64,000 nucleotides of DNA from Anthoceros angustus (taxonomy: Eukaryota; Streptophyta; Anthocerotopsida; Anthocerotales; Anthocerotaceae). How positions within the stretch are numbered: the first letter of the stretch is position 1; each line of letters opens with the position of its first letter. Positions 22,345 to 33,689 of this stretch are shown one piece after another. The stretch covers positions 327,810-391,809 of the forward strand of contig MU008204.1 of the NCBI GenBank assembly GCA_010909165.1. Reading direction: 5' to 3'. Under the pieces are notes generated by a model. The model made no database searches and was not told the DNA's origin. It saw nothing but the letters and a program-made list of their open reading frames with translations. The position numbers were made by a program, and so were the translations under genes.

Positions 22345-22420
22345 TCTCCTAAAGTTGGTAAAGTGGTAAAAAACTTGGCTAAGAATCATAGGTCGCCAGT
22401 TCGAGATCCAAGTTGTAGTT
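22345..22420 (+). repeat. tRNA-derived SINE-like head
   Basis: AGTTGGTAAAGTGGTAAA (A-box-like, with a possible D stem AGTT/AACT) is followed after about 40 nt by CAGTTCGAGATCC (B-box-like). The acceptor stem and a 3' CCA-compatible end are not visible, so a decayed SINE is likelier than a tRNA gene. Confidence 0.35.
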
Positions 22421-23045
22421 TTTATACTAGTTAAGTTGAGTTTCTTTTAGGGCGTCGGCATGCCAGTGCCCACACACATGTGTCATGCACCATACCTGGA
22501 GACAAAATTTTGTTCAAACGGACCAAACTGCAACGAGGCAGTAACAAGACCCAAATGTGTAAACCGAGAACATTGAGAATCACAGGTTTTGGGACTATAC
22601 CCTGCTGACGAGAGCCGTACAAGAACAACTACGTGCGCCAAAGGGCTCAAAAGGGCAGCCCATGATTCGAGCAGAAGGCTGTGGGGAGGACTCAAATCGC
22701 TGATAAAGGAGCGATGCTTTTCGAGATAAGTCGATGGTGGATTCTGGTGAGTACTGAATTATACCTTTATTGTTTTATGCAGGCCGATCTATCCTAGAGT
22801 TGGCCAGTCTGGCGGACTGGAATCAGCTGACTTGTGGCAAAGGCTTTGGAGTGAAGTGATTGATAAGTTGAAATGGCTAGCACACTGGACTCAGGAAGGG
22901 CCTAACACTAATTTTGACGGAATGCCATACATAGTTTCTCGTAGAGGAAGGGATTGAAAGTGATGGTGTTTTTGCATTCTGGCTAGACAAACGAGAGCAC
23001 CCCAGTCCAGGAAGCTCGTAGTCCTGCTGCCCAGCTCCCTTCAGT
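22421..23045. other. No recognised gene
   Basis: Spacer before the gag remnant; may contain LTR or leader sequence of that element, but no LTR pair was found. Confidence 0.35.
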
Positions 23046-24531
23046 CCATAGGATAGGCGGTCAGTTTGAGTGGAATCACACTCCCATTCGGTTTATTGAT
23101 TTTGAGGAAAATCGTGTTGGTGCAAGGATGGAGTATGAACCAGCTCCTAGCAAGAATGATGAACCGAATTCACACAGGAGATGGCGTTGAGAAAGATGAG
23201 CAGTTCTTGGCTGGTGAGGCTTTGACATGCTATCGTGATTGCAAGGAGAGAATCTTGAAGGATGCTCATGCGCTGTTACAAGCAAAGCGGGCAAGGAAGC
23301 TGCACCCAAAGTTGATAAGAAAGAGGCGGGCTCATCGGATTCAGCGCAATCTGAGTAGTTGAGCACCATCTCGTCAATCACCCACCTGAACTTCTCCTCA
23401 AAGTCAGCAAGTGACATACTACCATGCCTACCAGGCTATCACCTACCTGGTAGACGAGATGTTCGTCAAATTTGGTGAGATGTTCCCTGTGGCATCGATA
23501 GAAAAGATTCAAGAGCTATCAAAGTTTGTGATCAAGCCTAACGAGCCTTTGAGGTCTGCATACCTGAGATTGAGACAACTGGTGAAGGACAGACGATGAG
23601 AGAAGCAGCCCAGATCTACATCGTAGCTCTGCCAGGGAGGCAAAGGAGGGTGATTGCCAATTTCTTGCACATGCTGCATGGGGCAGATTATGAGCTAGAG
23701 CAACCCTATGAGATGGCTGAGAGGGTCATGAAAGGCGATGCTGTCACTAATGCATATTGGGAGGAACACAATGTGACTCTAGAGGACACCCAAATGCTTC
23801 AAGCTCACAGAAGCCTCAAGGGAGAGCTCCATACCGTGAGCATGCCTAGGTGAAAAGTCAGCGAAGAAATTCACCACAGAAGGAGCGAGTGGCCCCATAG
23901 TGCTATGACTACCAGAACACTAGTGGAATGCTTGCGGTGCAGGGGGCCGCACAAAGCATTTGAGTGTGAACAGCGGATCGGTGGGACGAAAGAGAAGGAA
24001 GTGTGCAAGGCCTATGGTAAGACAAGGCACACTGAAGCTGCCTGCTGGCAAGCTCATCCTTAGCTCAACCCCAAAGGTGTGGGTGAGCGGATGACTGACA
24101 AGCCGAAATCAGCTGCGAACTATACTCGGAAAGCGTTGTTCAATGAGGTGCAGAGGCTGCAAGAGCAGCTGGCGATGAGTGTGAGTGTAATAGGAAGCCC
24201 ACATGCTCCTGTAGATGAGTATGACTCGGATGAAGATGTGTATGCATTGATGGCTAGAAGGCCTGCTCATGTAAAGAAAGTGAGCATGGATTTGGGAGGG
24301 GGCGTCAAAGGGAAGCCGGTTGAGGATAGAAATCAACTCAAGATGCCCAAATCTTTCAGACATGTTCAAGATGAGGATGTTGGATTACATCAGGAGAAGG
24401 TGTCACCCAGTGCAAAAGTTCTGATGGAAAAAGCAATGGACATGCCTATGGTAAGTTTGCATGACCTTGGAGTCAGGGTGCAACCATTTGTGGACGGACT
24501 TTCGCTGACGGACCAGCCGGGCGGACACTAA
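23046..24531 (+). pseudogene. LTR-retrotransposon gag remnant
   Basis: Blocks on one strand with frame changes. WNHTPIRFIDFEENRVGA at about 23070. 23411-23599: YQAITYLVDEMFVKFGEMFP ... IKPNEPLRSAYLRLRQLVKD, capsid-like. 23596-23853: AQIYIVALPGRQRRVIANFL. A zinc-knuckle region follows at about 23926-24055: CLRCRGPHKAFEC, then CKAYGKTRHTEAAC. 24079-24531 reads to a stop after DQPGGH, with RKALFNEVQRLQEQLAMSV as a short coil. The order capsid then paired CCHC-like knuckles is the gag layout of LTR retrotransposons; Ty3 is favoured but not proven. The second knuckle has Tyr for its second Cys. No protease or RT follows; a different sequence begins near 24540. Confidence 0.65.
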
Positions 24532-24539
24532 TCCCGTGT

Positions 24540-26272
24540 CTGTAGTATGGGGTTCGAGCCCAAGGGAATGGTCTGCTCCGTTTGCTTACTATTCACCTAC
24601 TCCGGATTCCTAATTGATCAGGGTTGCTACCGTAACCGAACCTGTTCCACTGATTCCTCTTGGGTGCGAGGGTGGGCGGCGGCCTCACCTTTCTTGCGAT
24701 TCACTAGTCCGGCCACTATCGTTGCCCAATGCCGCTGCCGGACCTTCACTTGCGGGGGAGCGAACCGCGGGTGCAACGTGACCCCCCGACCGGGCGCTAC
24801 TATGGCAATCGCCTAGCTACGTGGACGTGGGACCAGAGGCGATGCTCAAGGTACCGCCCTACCCTTCCGACGAATCGAACCGGAGTGCATACTACTCTTC
24901 GCATGTCAGCGCCCGGAGGTTACAGCCGTGGGCCCAACCGTACCACCGCCCGAACCGCCTACTTTGTACCCTTCGCTCACCTTCCTTCATGTTCCATAAC
25001 CAACACTACCGTATAGGCCCGGTATGGCCGAACGTTTAAGGACTCATACAAGTCCTTGTATTCCCTCTCGTCTGGGAGTCTTTCCTTCCACTCCGCTCTC
25101 GCCGCTCTCGTTTGCACTCTACCATGCCTCGGGTTAGTGTTGTGTGTTCCGATGAAGGCCGGGCTGCGCATGCAGCACCTCCGCGTCCATGTCCGCACAG
25201 TCCAGCCAGTCCGGGCTCTACACACCTTCCTTAGGCAGCCAGCTTCTCTTGTCCACTCCGGTCCGCTTGTCACCTGCGAATCGCCCTCGAGGAGCAAGGG
25301 TCGCAGTTCCTCCGCACCTGCAATCACCTCCACGCGTTAGGGGGTTCATCACCAGAACCTAGATAGACCTCTCCGAAGCAGTCTGCCCGCTCGGTGACTC
25401 GGGCCTCGCACTAGCACTTGGCTCACAGGAGCCCGTATGCACAACGTGGTATCAACCCCAAAAGAAAAATCACATTATAGGGGTGGCAACCCCCCTCTTA
25501 TATTGCTCCTAAGGCAGTGCCTTTATTACATCCCTAAAACTAGCCCTCACTGACCTACACGCGTGCTGAGCCAGATCCTTGTCGTGACTACCCCATTCAC
25601 GGCGGTGGCTGTTGATCAACACTCCCGTGCATCCGGCGCACTTCCCAACCACGGTGCACGAGGCGCCCAACTTGATTATTCTTGACCCATGTAGTCATGG
25701 GCAGACCCCCACCTCAAACCACTGGGCCTACCCACGGGCGGGTGACAACCACTTGTCACCACTAAATCCTCCTCGCTCTGTGGCAGTGCCTGGGGTTCAT
25801 CTTTGTCTCCTTGTACCACAGTGGGCTCCTACGCCTAGTCCGTCACAGGAGGGACCCGAGGTCCGTAACCCTTAAACCTCCTCTTCTTCCCTCCCTTTGA
25901 CCCGGCCCTTTGATCAGGCCCTGCCCCCCTTTTTTCGCCTTAGGGCTATTGTGTCTGCCCTCCGGGCCCCAACAAGTCCCCCCTTAACGCTGGAGGCCGG
26001 ACCTCTGAGTCCGTCCTCAGACCTTGGGGGCGGACCTCGGCACTTCCCTGCACAGGTCCATCTTCCCATCCCGGCCTTCTTTCCACCGGAGCGTTCTCCC
26101 CTACACCCCCCAAGCTGGGTGCCGAGTTTGGGAGGCCTACCTCTTGGTCCGCCGGGGATTCTCTACTCGGCAGCCGTCTTCCCTCGAAGGACACCTTCTT
26201 CTTTCATCTCAAGCAGGCACGTGGGTTCCTGTGGCGTTCTCTCCCAGCCCTTCCTCCCTCTAGGCTCCCTCC
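24540..26272 (-). other. Probable retroelement 3' region or LTR-like sequence
   Basis: On the minus strand, downstream of the stop of the coiled-coil ORF (TAG at about 26260). Around 25440-25520 the minus strand has TATAAGAGG preceded by AATAAAGGCACTGCC, then GGGGTTGATACCACGTTGTG, reminiscent of an LTR promoter/U5 region. Read on plus, TGGTATCAACCCC could be an initiator-Met primer site instead. The minus frame 25333-24977 (EWKERLPDEREYKDLYESLN) may be coding debris. No paired LTR was found, so the boundary and orientation are unresolved. Confidence 0.3.
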
Positions 26273-26960
26273 CACTAGTAGAAACAAGGTGCTGATATTA
26301 CGGGTTTTTATAACGGTTTTGGGATTATTTGTAACGTTTAGCGAGGATTTGTTACGGGTTGCAGCTTGGGTCCCGAGCCTAGCAAATGTTATAAAAATTG
26401 TAACATGAAGGTTGTGACAAACAAATTTGTTACGGTCTTGAGGTCTGGTCCTAGGTTTGGTAACCTGGGTTTATCAAGGTTTAAAACCCGGGTTCTGACA
26501 AACCATGGTAGACGCATATGCGTGTCTGACATTTATGTCTCCGCCGCCCCAAGTCCCAAATCTGGCGGTGCAACCAAGGATGTGCATATAATTATGCACA
26601 TCAATGGCAGGATTTCGATTCCTTTAGGAGCGGCCTTGTGACATGTGGCATGTACATAGTACATACTACACGCCATATTTATACATACATAAAATACATA
26701 TGGCATAAATATATGCTTCTATAATATAATAAAACAAAAATAGAGATTTTAATTCATCATAAAATGGGCCATGAATGATGAATGACCCATTCATAATGAC
26801 CCATTCATAAATGGGTCATCATGAATAGGTCATGAATTATGGCCCATTATTCACATCGTGTATAGCCCATGTTGTGGGCATTTCACGTTCTTTGGTTGAG
26901 ATCCCTAATAATAATTCTTGCCGGATATTTCCCGGACTTACTGCTCATGACAAACTTGCG

Positions 26961-27098
26961 GCCTTTGGATCGTTTGGGTTTTGGTCCACCAAGCTCTGTT
27001 GCTTTGTCCTTTGGATCTTTTCGGTTTTGGTCCACCAGGCTCTGTTGCTTTGGCCTTTGGATCTTTTGGGTTTTGGTCCACCAGGCTCTGTTGCTTTC
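26961..27098 (+). repeat. 46-bp tandem repeat, three units, inside the CACTA element
   Basis: Units starting at 26961, 27007 and 27053 share CTTTGGATC, then GGTTTTGGTCCACCA and GCTCTGTTGCTTT. Confidence 0.92.
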
Positions 27099-27767
27099 CC
27101 CTTAAGAGTACAGGAGCACAAAAACGTGAGCACACACGCACAACAACTTGAAATCTATAACAAAAGCACAACTACATGAGATCTAGAATTCAAGCACAAA
27201 AACTTAAGAACTCGTTCATGCCAAAGCTCACCGTTACGTCTTTTTTCTCATGGCTGCTGCCCTTGCCATTGTCCGTCTTCCTCCCCCCACTCTGTCCTTC
27301 TTCCTCCCCCCACTTCTTAGAAGCTGCAAAGAGATCATGAACTCGTTATTGGTTCTACGCAAGCAATTAGCAACAAACAAAATAGTAGGCATGCCACTCT
27401 ACACACACATCACAAGCACATTTGTGCTAGATTCCAAAACTGAAGGATAGCATACAATTTCAGCATAGTGGAAAGCAAGACTATGGCTCCCATATGCATA
27501 ACAACATAACCTACTCAAAGTCACAACTGTGATGGCGCCGATTCTCGATCCTGCAACCCTACTAGCTTGAAGCTTATCCGGAGAGTTGGACACAAAAGAA
27601 GAGGCTGCAACACCGCATCTGCATATCCAAGGAAACAAGCTGTCATCAACCCAATACCCTTCACAAATCAACAACATACAATCAGCAGGTAGGTGCAAAT
27701 CAGTAGGATCTAGCGCTCCCTTCACCGCCATATCTAAGCGGCACGCTCCTGCACCCAGTATCCTCCG

Positions 27768-27895
27768 CTGAATTGCAAGCTTCATAATGAGCTCCCACTG
27801 TCCCCCAAGGATCCGCGCCTCCCCATCCCCGCTGAATTGCAAGCTCTGTAATGAGCTCCCACCGTCCCCCAAGGATCCGCGCTTCCCCTTCGCGC
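27768..27895 (+). repeat. ~63-bp direct duplication inside the CACTA element
   Basis: GCTGAATTGCAAGCT, then ATGAGCTCCCAC and CCCCCAAGGATCCGCGC occur twice in tandem with small differences. Confidence 0.88.
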
Positions 27896-28164
27896 GGCAA
27901 GATGGCGCGCCTCTCCTCCACGCGCATGGGCTACAACCCCGCGGAGGGGAGACACGGTGTTTTCAATGATGTTTAAAGGTTTTGAATATATTTATAAACG
28001 AACAAGCTTCTTGTATGAAAATCACCTTCGTGAGTTGGTCGGTACACTAGACTTGCATAGCCCGGTTGTGCTGCGTGCGGGTTGGAGTCCAAGAGCTGTT
28101 TTATTAATTAGAAATAATGCAAAAGGTCTGTACCGGTGCTACTATTATGTGGTCGGGTTCACTT

Positions 28165-28510
28165 GGAGCTAGTCTCATGGGGTTTCATGAGGTGGCCATT
28201 ATTATATTATAAATTTAAATTTCAAAGTCTTATTGGGTTTAATGAGGTGGCGGATATTATATTACAAATTTAAATTTCAAAGTCTCCTCACGGGATGTCA
28301 TGGGTTTGAGACAGCCATCTATTATAATTGAAGTTTAAATTTCAAGTCTCCTAGACCTCCAAGTAGGTATTATATTTTAAGTCTCCTAGGGTTTAATGAG
28401 GTACAATTATTATATTTTAAGTGTCTCTTGGTGTTTATGAGGTTGCAACTGTTATATTTTAAGTTTGAATTTCAAAGTCTTTAGGTTTTAATGATGATAT
28501 GGGTTCTAAT
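28165..28510 (+). repeat. Degenerate ~55-60-bp tandem repeats inside the CACTA element
   Basis: Six or so units of GGGTTTAATGAGGTGG, TATTATATT and AAATTTCAAAGTCT. Copies vary in length and in flanking AT tracts. Confidence 0.75.
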
Positions 28511-29072
28511 ATTGAATATTTTAATATTAAAATTTAAAAGTTAAATATATTAAATTTTAAGTTCAAATTTTACTTCTAGGGTTCAATTACTATTCGATTT
28601 ATTTTATTTCTTCACTCCAAAGTTTAATATTATTAAAATCTAGAGAAATTATTACAGTTGAGTGACCAGGCATGTGTGGAGGGAAAGAGAAGAGAGAATG
28701 TGATAAATGTTGAAGTAGGTGGCACTTTTTCATGTGGAGAAAGAGGAGAGAAGGTAATAAATGTTAAGTTTGGTGAGATGTTGTAGTTGCTTTCTTTTGA
28801 TATGGGAGATACCAAGACTAAGCAAAGAAGAAGAGAAATGGATGTAAGGGTGGGGAGGCGGGACCCATATGTTATTCTTTGTGATTACCTTTGAACATGT
28901 GGCTCTTCTATTCCATGCCTCTCTCCCATGCCAAAAGTGTAATATTGAAGTGTTACAAAGTTAGGCTTGTATGTCATGCTTCTCCCCCATGCCAAAGTTT
29001 GTTACGCTTTTGAAGACCATAACAACTACTGTAACAAAAAAGCATAACATCAACCCCCTGTTTCTAGTAGTG

Positions 29073-31960
29073 TCCGACTCCTCCACTGGCCCTATGGCCT
29101 TGGCCGACTGGTGTACCACACTCATAACCTTCAGGAGCTCCGCGTGGTAATAGGCGCTGTCCGAGTCCACCTGCTGGATGGCTTCCTCCACATGAGCCCT
29201 CAGGACTCGGTACTCTCGCCTCCACTGGTGCTCCGACAGTTGAGCATGTTCCTCCGCACGCTGGGCCGTCTCCTCTCCTAGACCTTCCAACCGGGCCCTG
29301 GCGACATCTCGGGAGGCCGTTAGGGAAGCCTCGGCGAGCTACTGGAGCCGTTGCTTCTCGTTAGCGCGCTCCGTCTCTCATTCCCTCCTTAGGGCGGCCA
29401 ATTGGCCTGTTAAGGACTGGGCTTCTCCTTCCGCTTGGCACAGATGGACCAGCGGTTTCTGTTCTTCCTGCTTCCACCGGTGCTGATCCGTCACCTACTG
29501 ACTCAAGAGCCCCATCTCCTTCTCGAGTCGTTCCGGAAGGTGCATCAGGGGGGTGGCCTCGGCGAGCTCCTTCTCGAGCTCGTCGATGTCCCGTTGCTTA
29601 CTCCTCCGGTGAGTTTCCTCCACCCGAAGGCAGAGTTGGAGCCGTTCCACCTCCCGCTCATGGTCCTCAATCTGGCCTTGGAGAAGCCCGTTCCTCTCCT
29701 CCACCACCTGGAGTTGTAGCTCCAGAGTCTCCTTCTTCCCTTCCGCTTGCTTCCACGCCTCTTCCATGAGCTACACTGGAGGTCGGATGGGGCTGTGCAC
29801 CTTGGCCTCCCTTCAGCGGTTCCGGTCCCTACGGTAGTGGTCCTGGTCCGTCCTGGCATTGGCCTCCGCATCCCGCACTCCCTTCAGCTGAGCCTAAAAC
29901 ACAGGCTCCTCCTCGTGAGCTCCTTCTCGAGTCGTTCGGAAGGTGCATCGGGGTGGCCTCGTGAGTCGCCCGTCTTGGGCTCTGCGACCTCCGCCGTTGC
30001 TCATGCCTCCTCCGTCTACTAGCTCAAGGCCAACACGCATGCTTGGGCCTCTTGCCGGTGCCCTCCTCCGTCCACGGCATTGGCCTCCGCATCCAGCACT
30101 CCCTTGGTGAGCATGTTCCAATGGACAATAATCTTGGCCACCGCCCTCACCCGCCTCCCTCTCCGCCGTCCGGTGCTTCTCTTCTTTAATCCGGGCGGGG
30201 TCTCCTCCTCGTGAGTGCGCCCGTCTCTCATTCCCTCCTTAGGCGGCCCTGTCAGCCCTAGAGCTCCACCATACGCCTTCGGGTGGCTTCCACTTCCTGT
30301 GTTCGCTCCGCAGTGTAGTAGAGCCCCCAGATCATGCCGTCCGCGATGGCCGCCAGGACTCGTCGGGTCTCCTCCACTGCGGCGGCCGGCGAGGCTCCCT
30401 CAAACCCCGTCGAGAGAGCAGGCATTCCCCGCTTGACTAAGGACTGCCACACCATCCGTCGGAGCTGGTATGGGTAAGGCACTCTGGCCTCGATCAGGCC
30501 CCTCGAGTCCTGCCCGTCCAGTGCTGGTCTTTCCACCTCCTTGGCCCATTTCGCGGCCAACTCCTTCTCCACCCTCCGGCGCTTGGGGTCCGGTGGGGAG
30601 GCAGTCGGAGGCCCAGCCGCTTTCCCCTCCTTGTGGGGGAAAGTACAGCTCAGTCACAGATTCTTGCCGGTGCCCTCGCCTTGGGCGGCATCCGGCTTTG
30701 CACGTTGGACTGCTGCCTTCGCCTCTACCCACTCCGCGCTCATTGGTAGGGGCACCGGTGCTGCTACCGGGACGGTAGGTTTGGGCGCCTTCTTCTTCTT
30801 CTGTCGGCCCTCCGTCCTGGTCCGACGTGGTTCGACTAGGGGTTGAATGGTCTTGTCTCAGCTGACCCGGCACCAACTCCGACCATCGTAGTAGTTCTTG
30901 GGCTCTTTGCTCCGATGCCGTCACTAGCAAGAGGGATGTAGGGATCTCTTCCCAAATTTCCCTCGGAGGAGAGGGGGTCCGTTCCAGGCGGATGGCATCT
31001 AGGACGCCCTCCCAATCCTCCTCCTCGTGAGTGCGCCCCGTCTTGGGCTCTGCGACCTATCGTCTATCCGGGACCTGCGCCTCCTCGTCCCTTCCCGCAT
31101 CTGGTAGGGTGGCCAGCCCCAGATGAAGTGCTCGTTCCTCCTCATCCTCCTTCAGGAGGTTGTGGTGCCCCCAAACATGTAGAATGAAAGGGGACAGCGC
31201 TGATGGGGGAGGCCGCTAGTTGCGCAGTTTCCGAGCCTCCTGTCCTATCCAGGCGAAGATGATCCGCCCCTAGTCCACCCTCTTACCTCTCATGAGGGCG
31301 TGCAAGAGATTAATGTCCCAGGTGGGCCACCTTGGTGAGCATGTTCCAATGGACAATAATCTTGGCCACCGCCCTCACCCGCCGGTCCGTCAGGTCTGAC
31401 ATCAGCTACCCGTTGGAGGACCTATGGGCATCCTGCTTCAAAAGGGCGGCTTTCGCCGCTTCCAACTTCCCCCTCCCCTTCAGGGGCTCCGGCACCACTC
31501 CTCCGTCTTCCTCCGCAGGCCGGTTGTACACCGCCCGAAGGACCTCCATTGTCCAGCGCCTAGGGTCCTCCCTCATACTCTTCGATCGGACGGCTCTGCT
31601 CGCCGCCGCCAGCATCTTTCTAGCTTAATCCCGGACTAGGGCCATGCATCGTACGTCCAGACCGCCTGGAAGATGTCTAGGTACTACTCCTGGACGAGCT
31701 CACCGGCCTCCTTGAGCCTAGGGACAGAAGTCGGGATAGCGCTTGGTGACGATGTTCTTCTCCACCAATTACCATAGCTCCAAAACCTCCGCTACCTTCT
31801 TGAGGGCCATGTTCGCTAGTTGCTCGCCTTGCTGCTGGAGTAGCCTAGGCATCGATTCACTCCACCACGTCCTTGGGCTCCGAAGAAAACCGCACGTCGA
31901 GCCGGGTCGGATGCTCCAGGGCTCTGTGCTCGAACTGCGGAAGAAGGAGCGCTAGAGAGT
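29073..31960 (-). pseudogene. Retroelement gag-like coiled-coil protein, decayed
   Basis: Minus-strand frames in order. About 31390-31310: MSDLTDRRVRAVAKIIVHWN. 30572-30258: PYPYQLRRMVWQSLVKRGMP and GMIWGLYYTAERTQEVEATR. 29767-29495: long heptad-rich segment with LELQLQVVEERNGLLQGQIE. 29290-29073: LRAHVEEAIQQVDSDSAYYH ending GPVEES. The region is rich in Glu/Arg/Leu heptads and carries many frameshifts and stops. It resembles the coiled-coil tails of plant 'gypsy-type' transposon gag-like proteins, but I recognise no catalytic domain. Removing the CACTA insertion restores three more codons and a TAG, giving a natural end. The 29.9-30.25-kb part is a patchwork of neighbouring segments. Confidence 0.5.
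29900..30255 (+). repeat. Mosaic of short segments copied from 29.3-31.4 kb
   Basis: 29919-29970 matches 29516-29565. 29957-29991 matches 31022-31057. 30072-30104 matches 29858-29892. 30102-30155 matches 31331-31384 almost exactly. 30204-30223 matches 31018-31038. 30221-30248 matches 29371-29399. Segments are out of order and joined without spacers. Confidence 0.85.
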
Positions 31961-32520
31961 TAGGTGTCTAAGCGTGAGCGACTAAGAGAACTGCCGAGAG
32001 GCCGCGCTGGAAGACGTTCTTCTCTCAGCAACGGGGCATTGGGCGTAATTGGCATGCCGGAAGATGTTCTTTTGTTGCCAGTAACCGCCACCTTCCTACA
32101 TCTTGTACCGCAGCTTCACGTCCGTCATCTTCTTGGCGCATGTCCTTGGGTCGTGACTACCTGCCTATAATGGTTGCTGACAACTCTGAGGTTTTGGCTT
32201 ACTGCATGTCAGTCGTCCTCTTGCCACCGTCCACGTGTCATCCTTCCCAAATTACTTCCCCGCCGCCGGACCTCCAAGGCCTCCCTTTCTCCGAACTTCC
32301 CTCAGGCCTACTCCGAAGCTCCTTCGGAGTCACTCCGGAGCTACTCCAAAGTCCCATTGCCCCCTAGTATTATCTTGCGGAACCCTTCTGCGGACCTCAC
32401 CTATCTCGGGTTACCACGGCTTGGCTGGATCAACCTTATTCCTCACACCAAAACCCAAAGGAAACAAAAAAACCTCCCGCTAATTGTTCCTAAGTGGGAG
32501 TCAAACATCCTTCCTCTCTA
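31961..32520. other. No recognised gene
   Basis: GC-rich sequence between the gag-like region and the copia element. No LTR could be delimited at the left edge of the copia pol. Confidence 0.4.
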
Positions 32521-32535
32521 CCCCATCTTTTAGTG

Positions 32536-32830
32536 GTAGCAGATATTTTTTTACCTTCATCGATGCCTACTCCCGCTTCACTCTTACTTACATCCTTAAT
32601 CACAAGTGTGATACTTATCATTTCTTCAAGGATTATATGGCCTGGACGGAGAGATTAACAGATAAGAAACTCAAGACCTTACGTTCCGACAATGGTGGCG
32701 ACTTTACATCTAAACAATTTGAGGACTTCTACCGAGCTCAAGATATTGCTTAACAACTCACTCTTGTTTATACTCCTCAACAAATGGCGTAGCTGAAAAT
32801 AAGAACTTACGCCTTTAAGAGATCACTGGC
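32536..32830 (+). pseudogene. Copia integrase core, broken
   Basis: The open frame to 32752 reads YFFTFIDAYSRFTLTYILNH (first catalytic Asp in FIDAYSR) and KTLRSDNGGDFTSKQFEDFY (second Asp in RSDNGG). After a stop and a shift, STNGVAENKN near 32780 corresponds to the NG-x-AE motif with the catalytic Glu. The zinc-binding HHCC domain is missing upstream. Confidence 0.85.
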
Positions 32831-33689
32831 TGCTTATGAACACAAGCTCATTTACCCAAAGTTTATTGTGCAGAGCCCTCCTCATTGCCACATATCTCAT
32901 GAATCGACTGCCTACCTCTGCAGTCCAAGGTATGACACCTTATGAAGCTTTTACTTGCAAGAAGCCCTCTATTGATCATCTCCACATTTTAAGATCTCCG
33001 GCATATATATGTCTTTATCCCTAAAGCATCGCGTAAGAAGCTAGATCTAACAGCGGCCAAATATATCTTTATTGGTTATGCGGAAGGTATCAAGGGCTAT
33101 AAATTATTGGATCCTTTCAAAAAAAAGCTTCTTTATGCTCACAGTGTCACATTCCATGAACGTCATCTATTTTCTCGTTCAATGGGAGATAATCCGCACC
33201 CTCATCACACTTCTTCCGATGAGGAGCCTGCCTCTTTTGATGATAATGACTACATTATGCACTTCCCTGTTCCTGCTTTCAGTGTTTCTTCGGATGGACC
33301 TATTATGCAAGAGGAGGAGGAGTTAGCATCTATTCCACGTGCGGACTCACCTCCATTAGATATCGAAGAACCTCAACATCTTGAGGATATTTCTGATGAT
33401 CCAGATGAGTTACCTTCTGATGCACCTGAGTACGCGGTCGAGTCTGATTCTCCCTCTCAGGAGTCAACATCCATTGACGACGTGGAAGATGCAAAACCGG
33501 CACCATGGTACAATGTGCGCTCACGACCTACTATTCCAGGCCCCGCCGGATGGAATGAACCTCCCTTAGGATACCTAGCCGTTTTTGATGATCTTATTCC
33601 CCTTGTACCACCTTGTTCACAAGTTGTATACAAGACCACAACTGATCTAGAAGAACCTCTCACCTTAAAACAAGCTTTCTCGTCACCTT

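Larger units (their letters stand above)
26273..29072. mobile_element. Non-autonomous CACTA (En/Spm) DNA transposon, 2.8 kb
   Basis: The left end CACTAGTAGAAACAAGG pairs with the right end, whose complement reads CACTACTAGAAACAGGG. Similarity continues about 28 nt (TGAT-TTA). Flanking trinucleotides are TCC at 26270-26272 and TCC at 29073-29075, the 3-bp target duplication of the superfamily. Subterminal GTTAC/TAACG motifs occur at both ends, as expected for transposase-binding repeats. No TNPA/TNPD-like ORF is present; the interior is tandem repeats and AT-rich DNA. The 157-codon minus frame at 27399-27872 matches nothing I know. It would depend on a transposase supplied in trans. It interrupts the minus-strand coiled-coil ORF exactly before its stop codon. 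Confidence 0.92.

Noticed and set aside
24540-24570. B-box-like GGTTCGAGCCC near 24548 as a tRNA gene
   Set aside because: No A box or stems at the proper distance upstream.
27399-27872. 157-codon minus-strand ORF inside the CACTA element as transposase
   Set aside because: No motif of CACTA transposase or accessory protein, and its 5' part overlaps a local DNA duplication.
32486-32535. Possible antisense tRNA (GGGAGTCAAACATCC, TAGTGG)
   Set aside because: No B-box consensus and no cloverleaf; resemblance is limited to short words.
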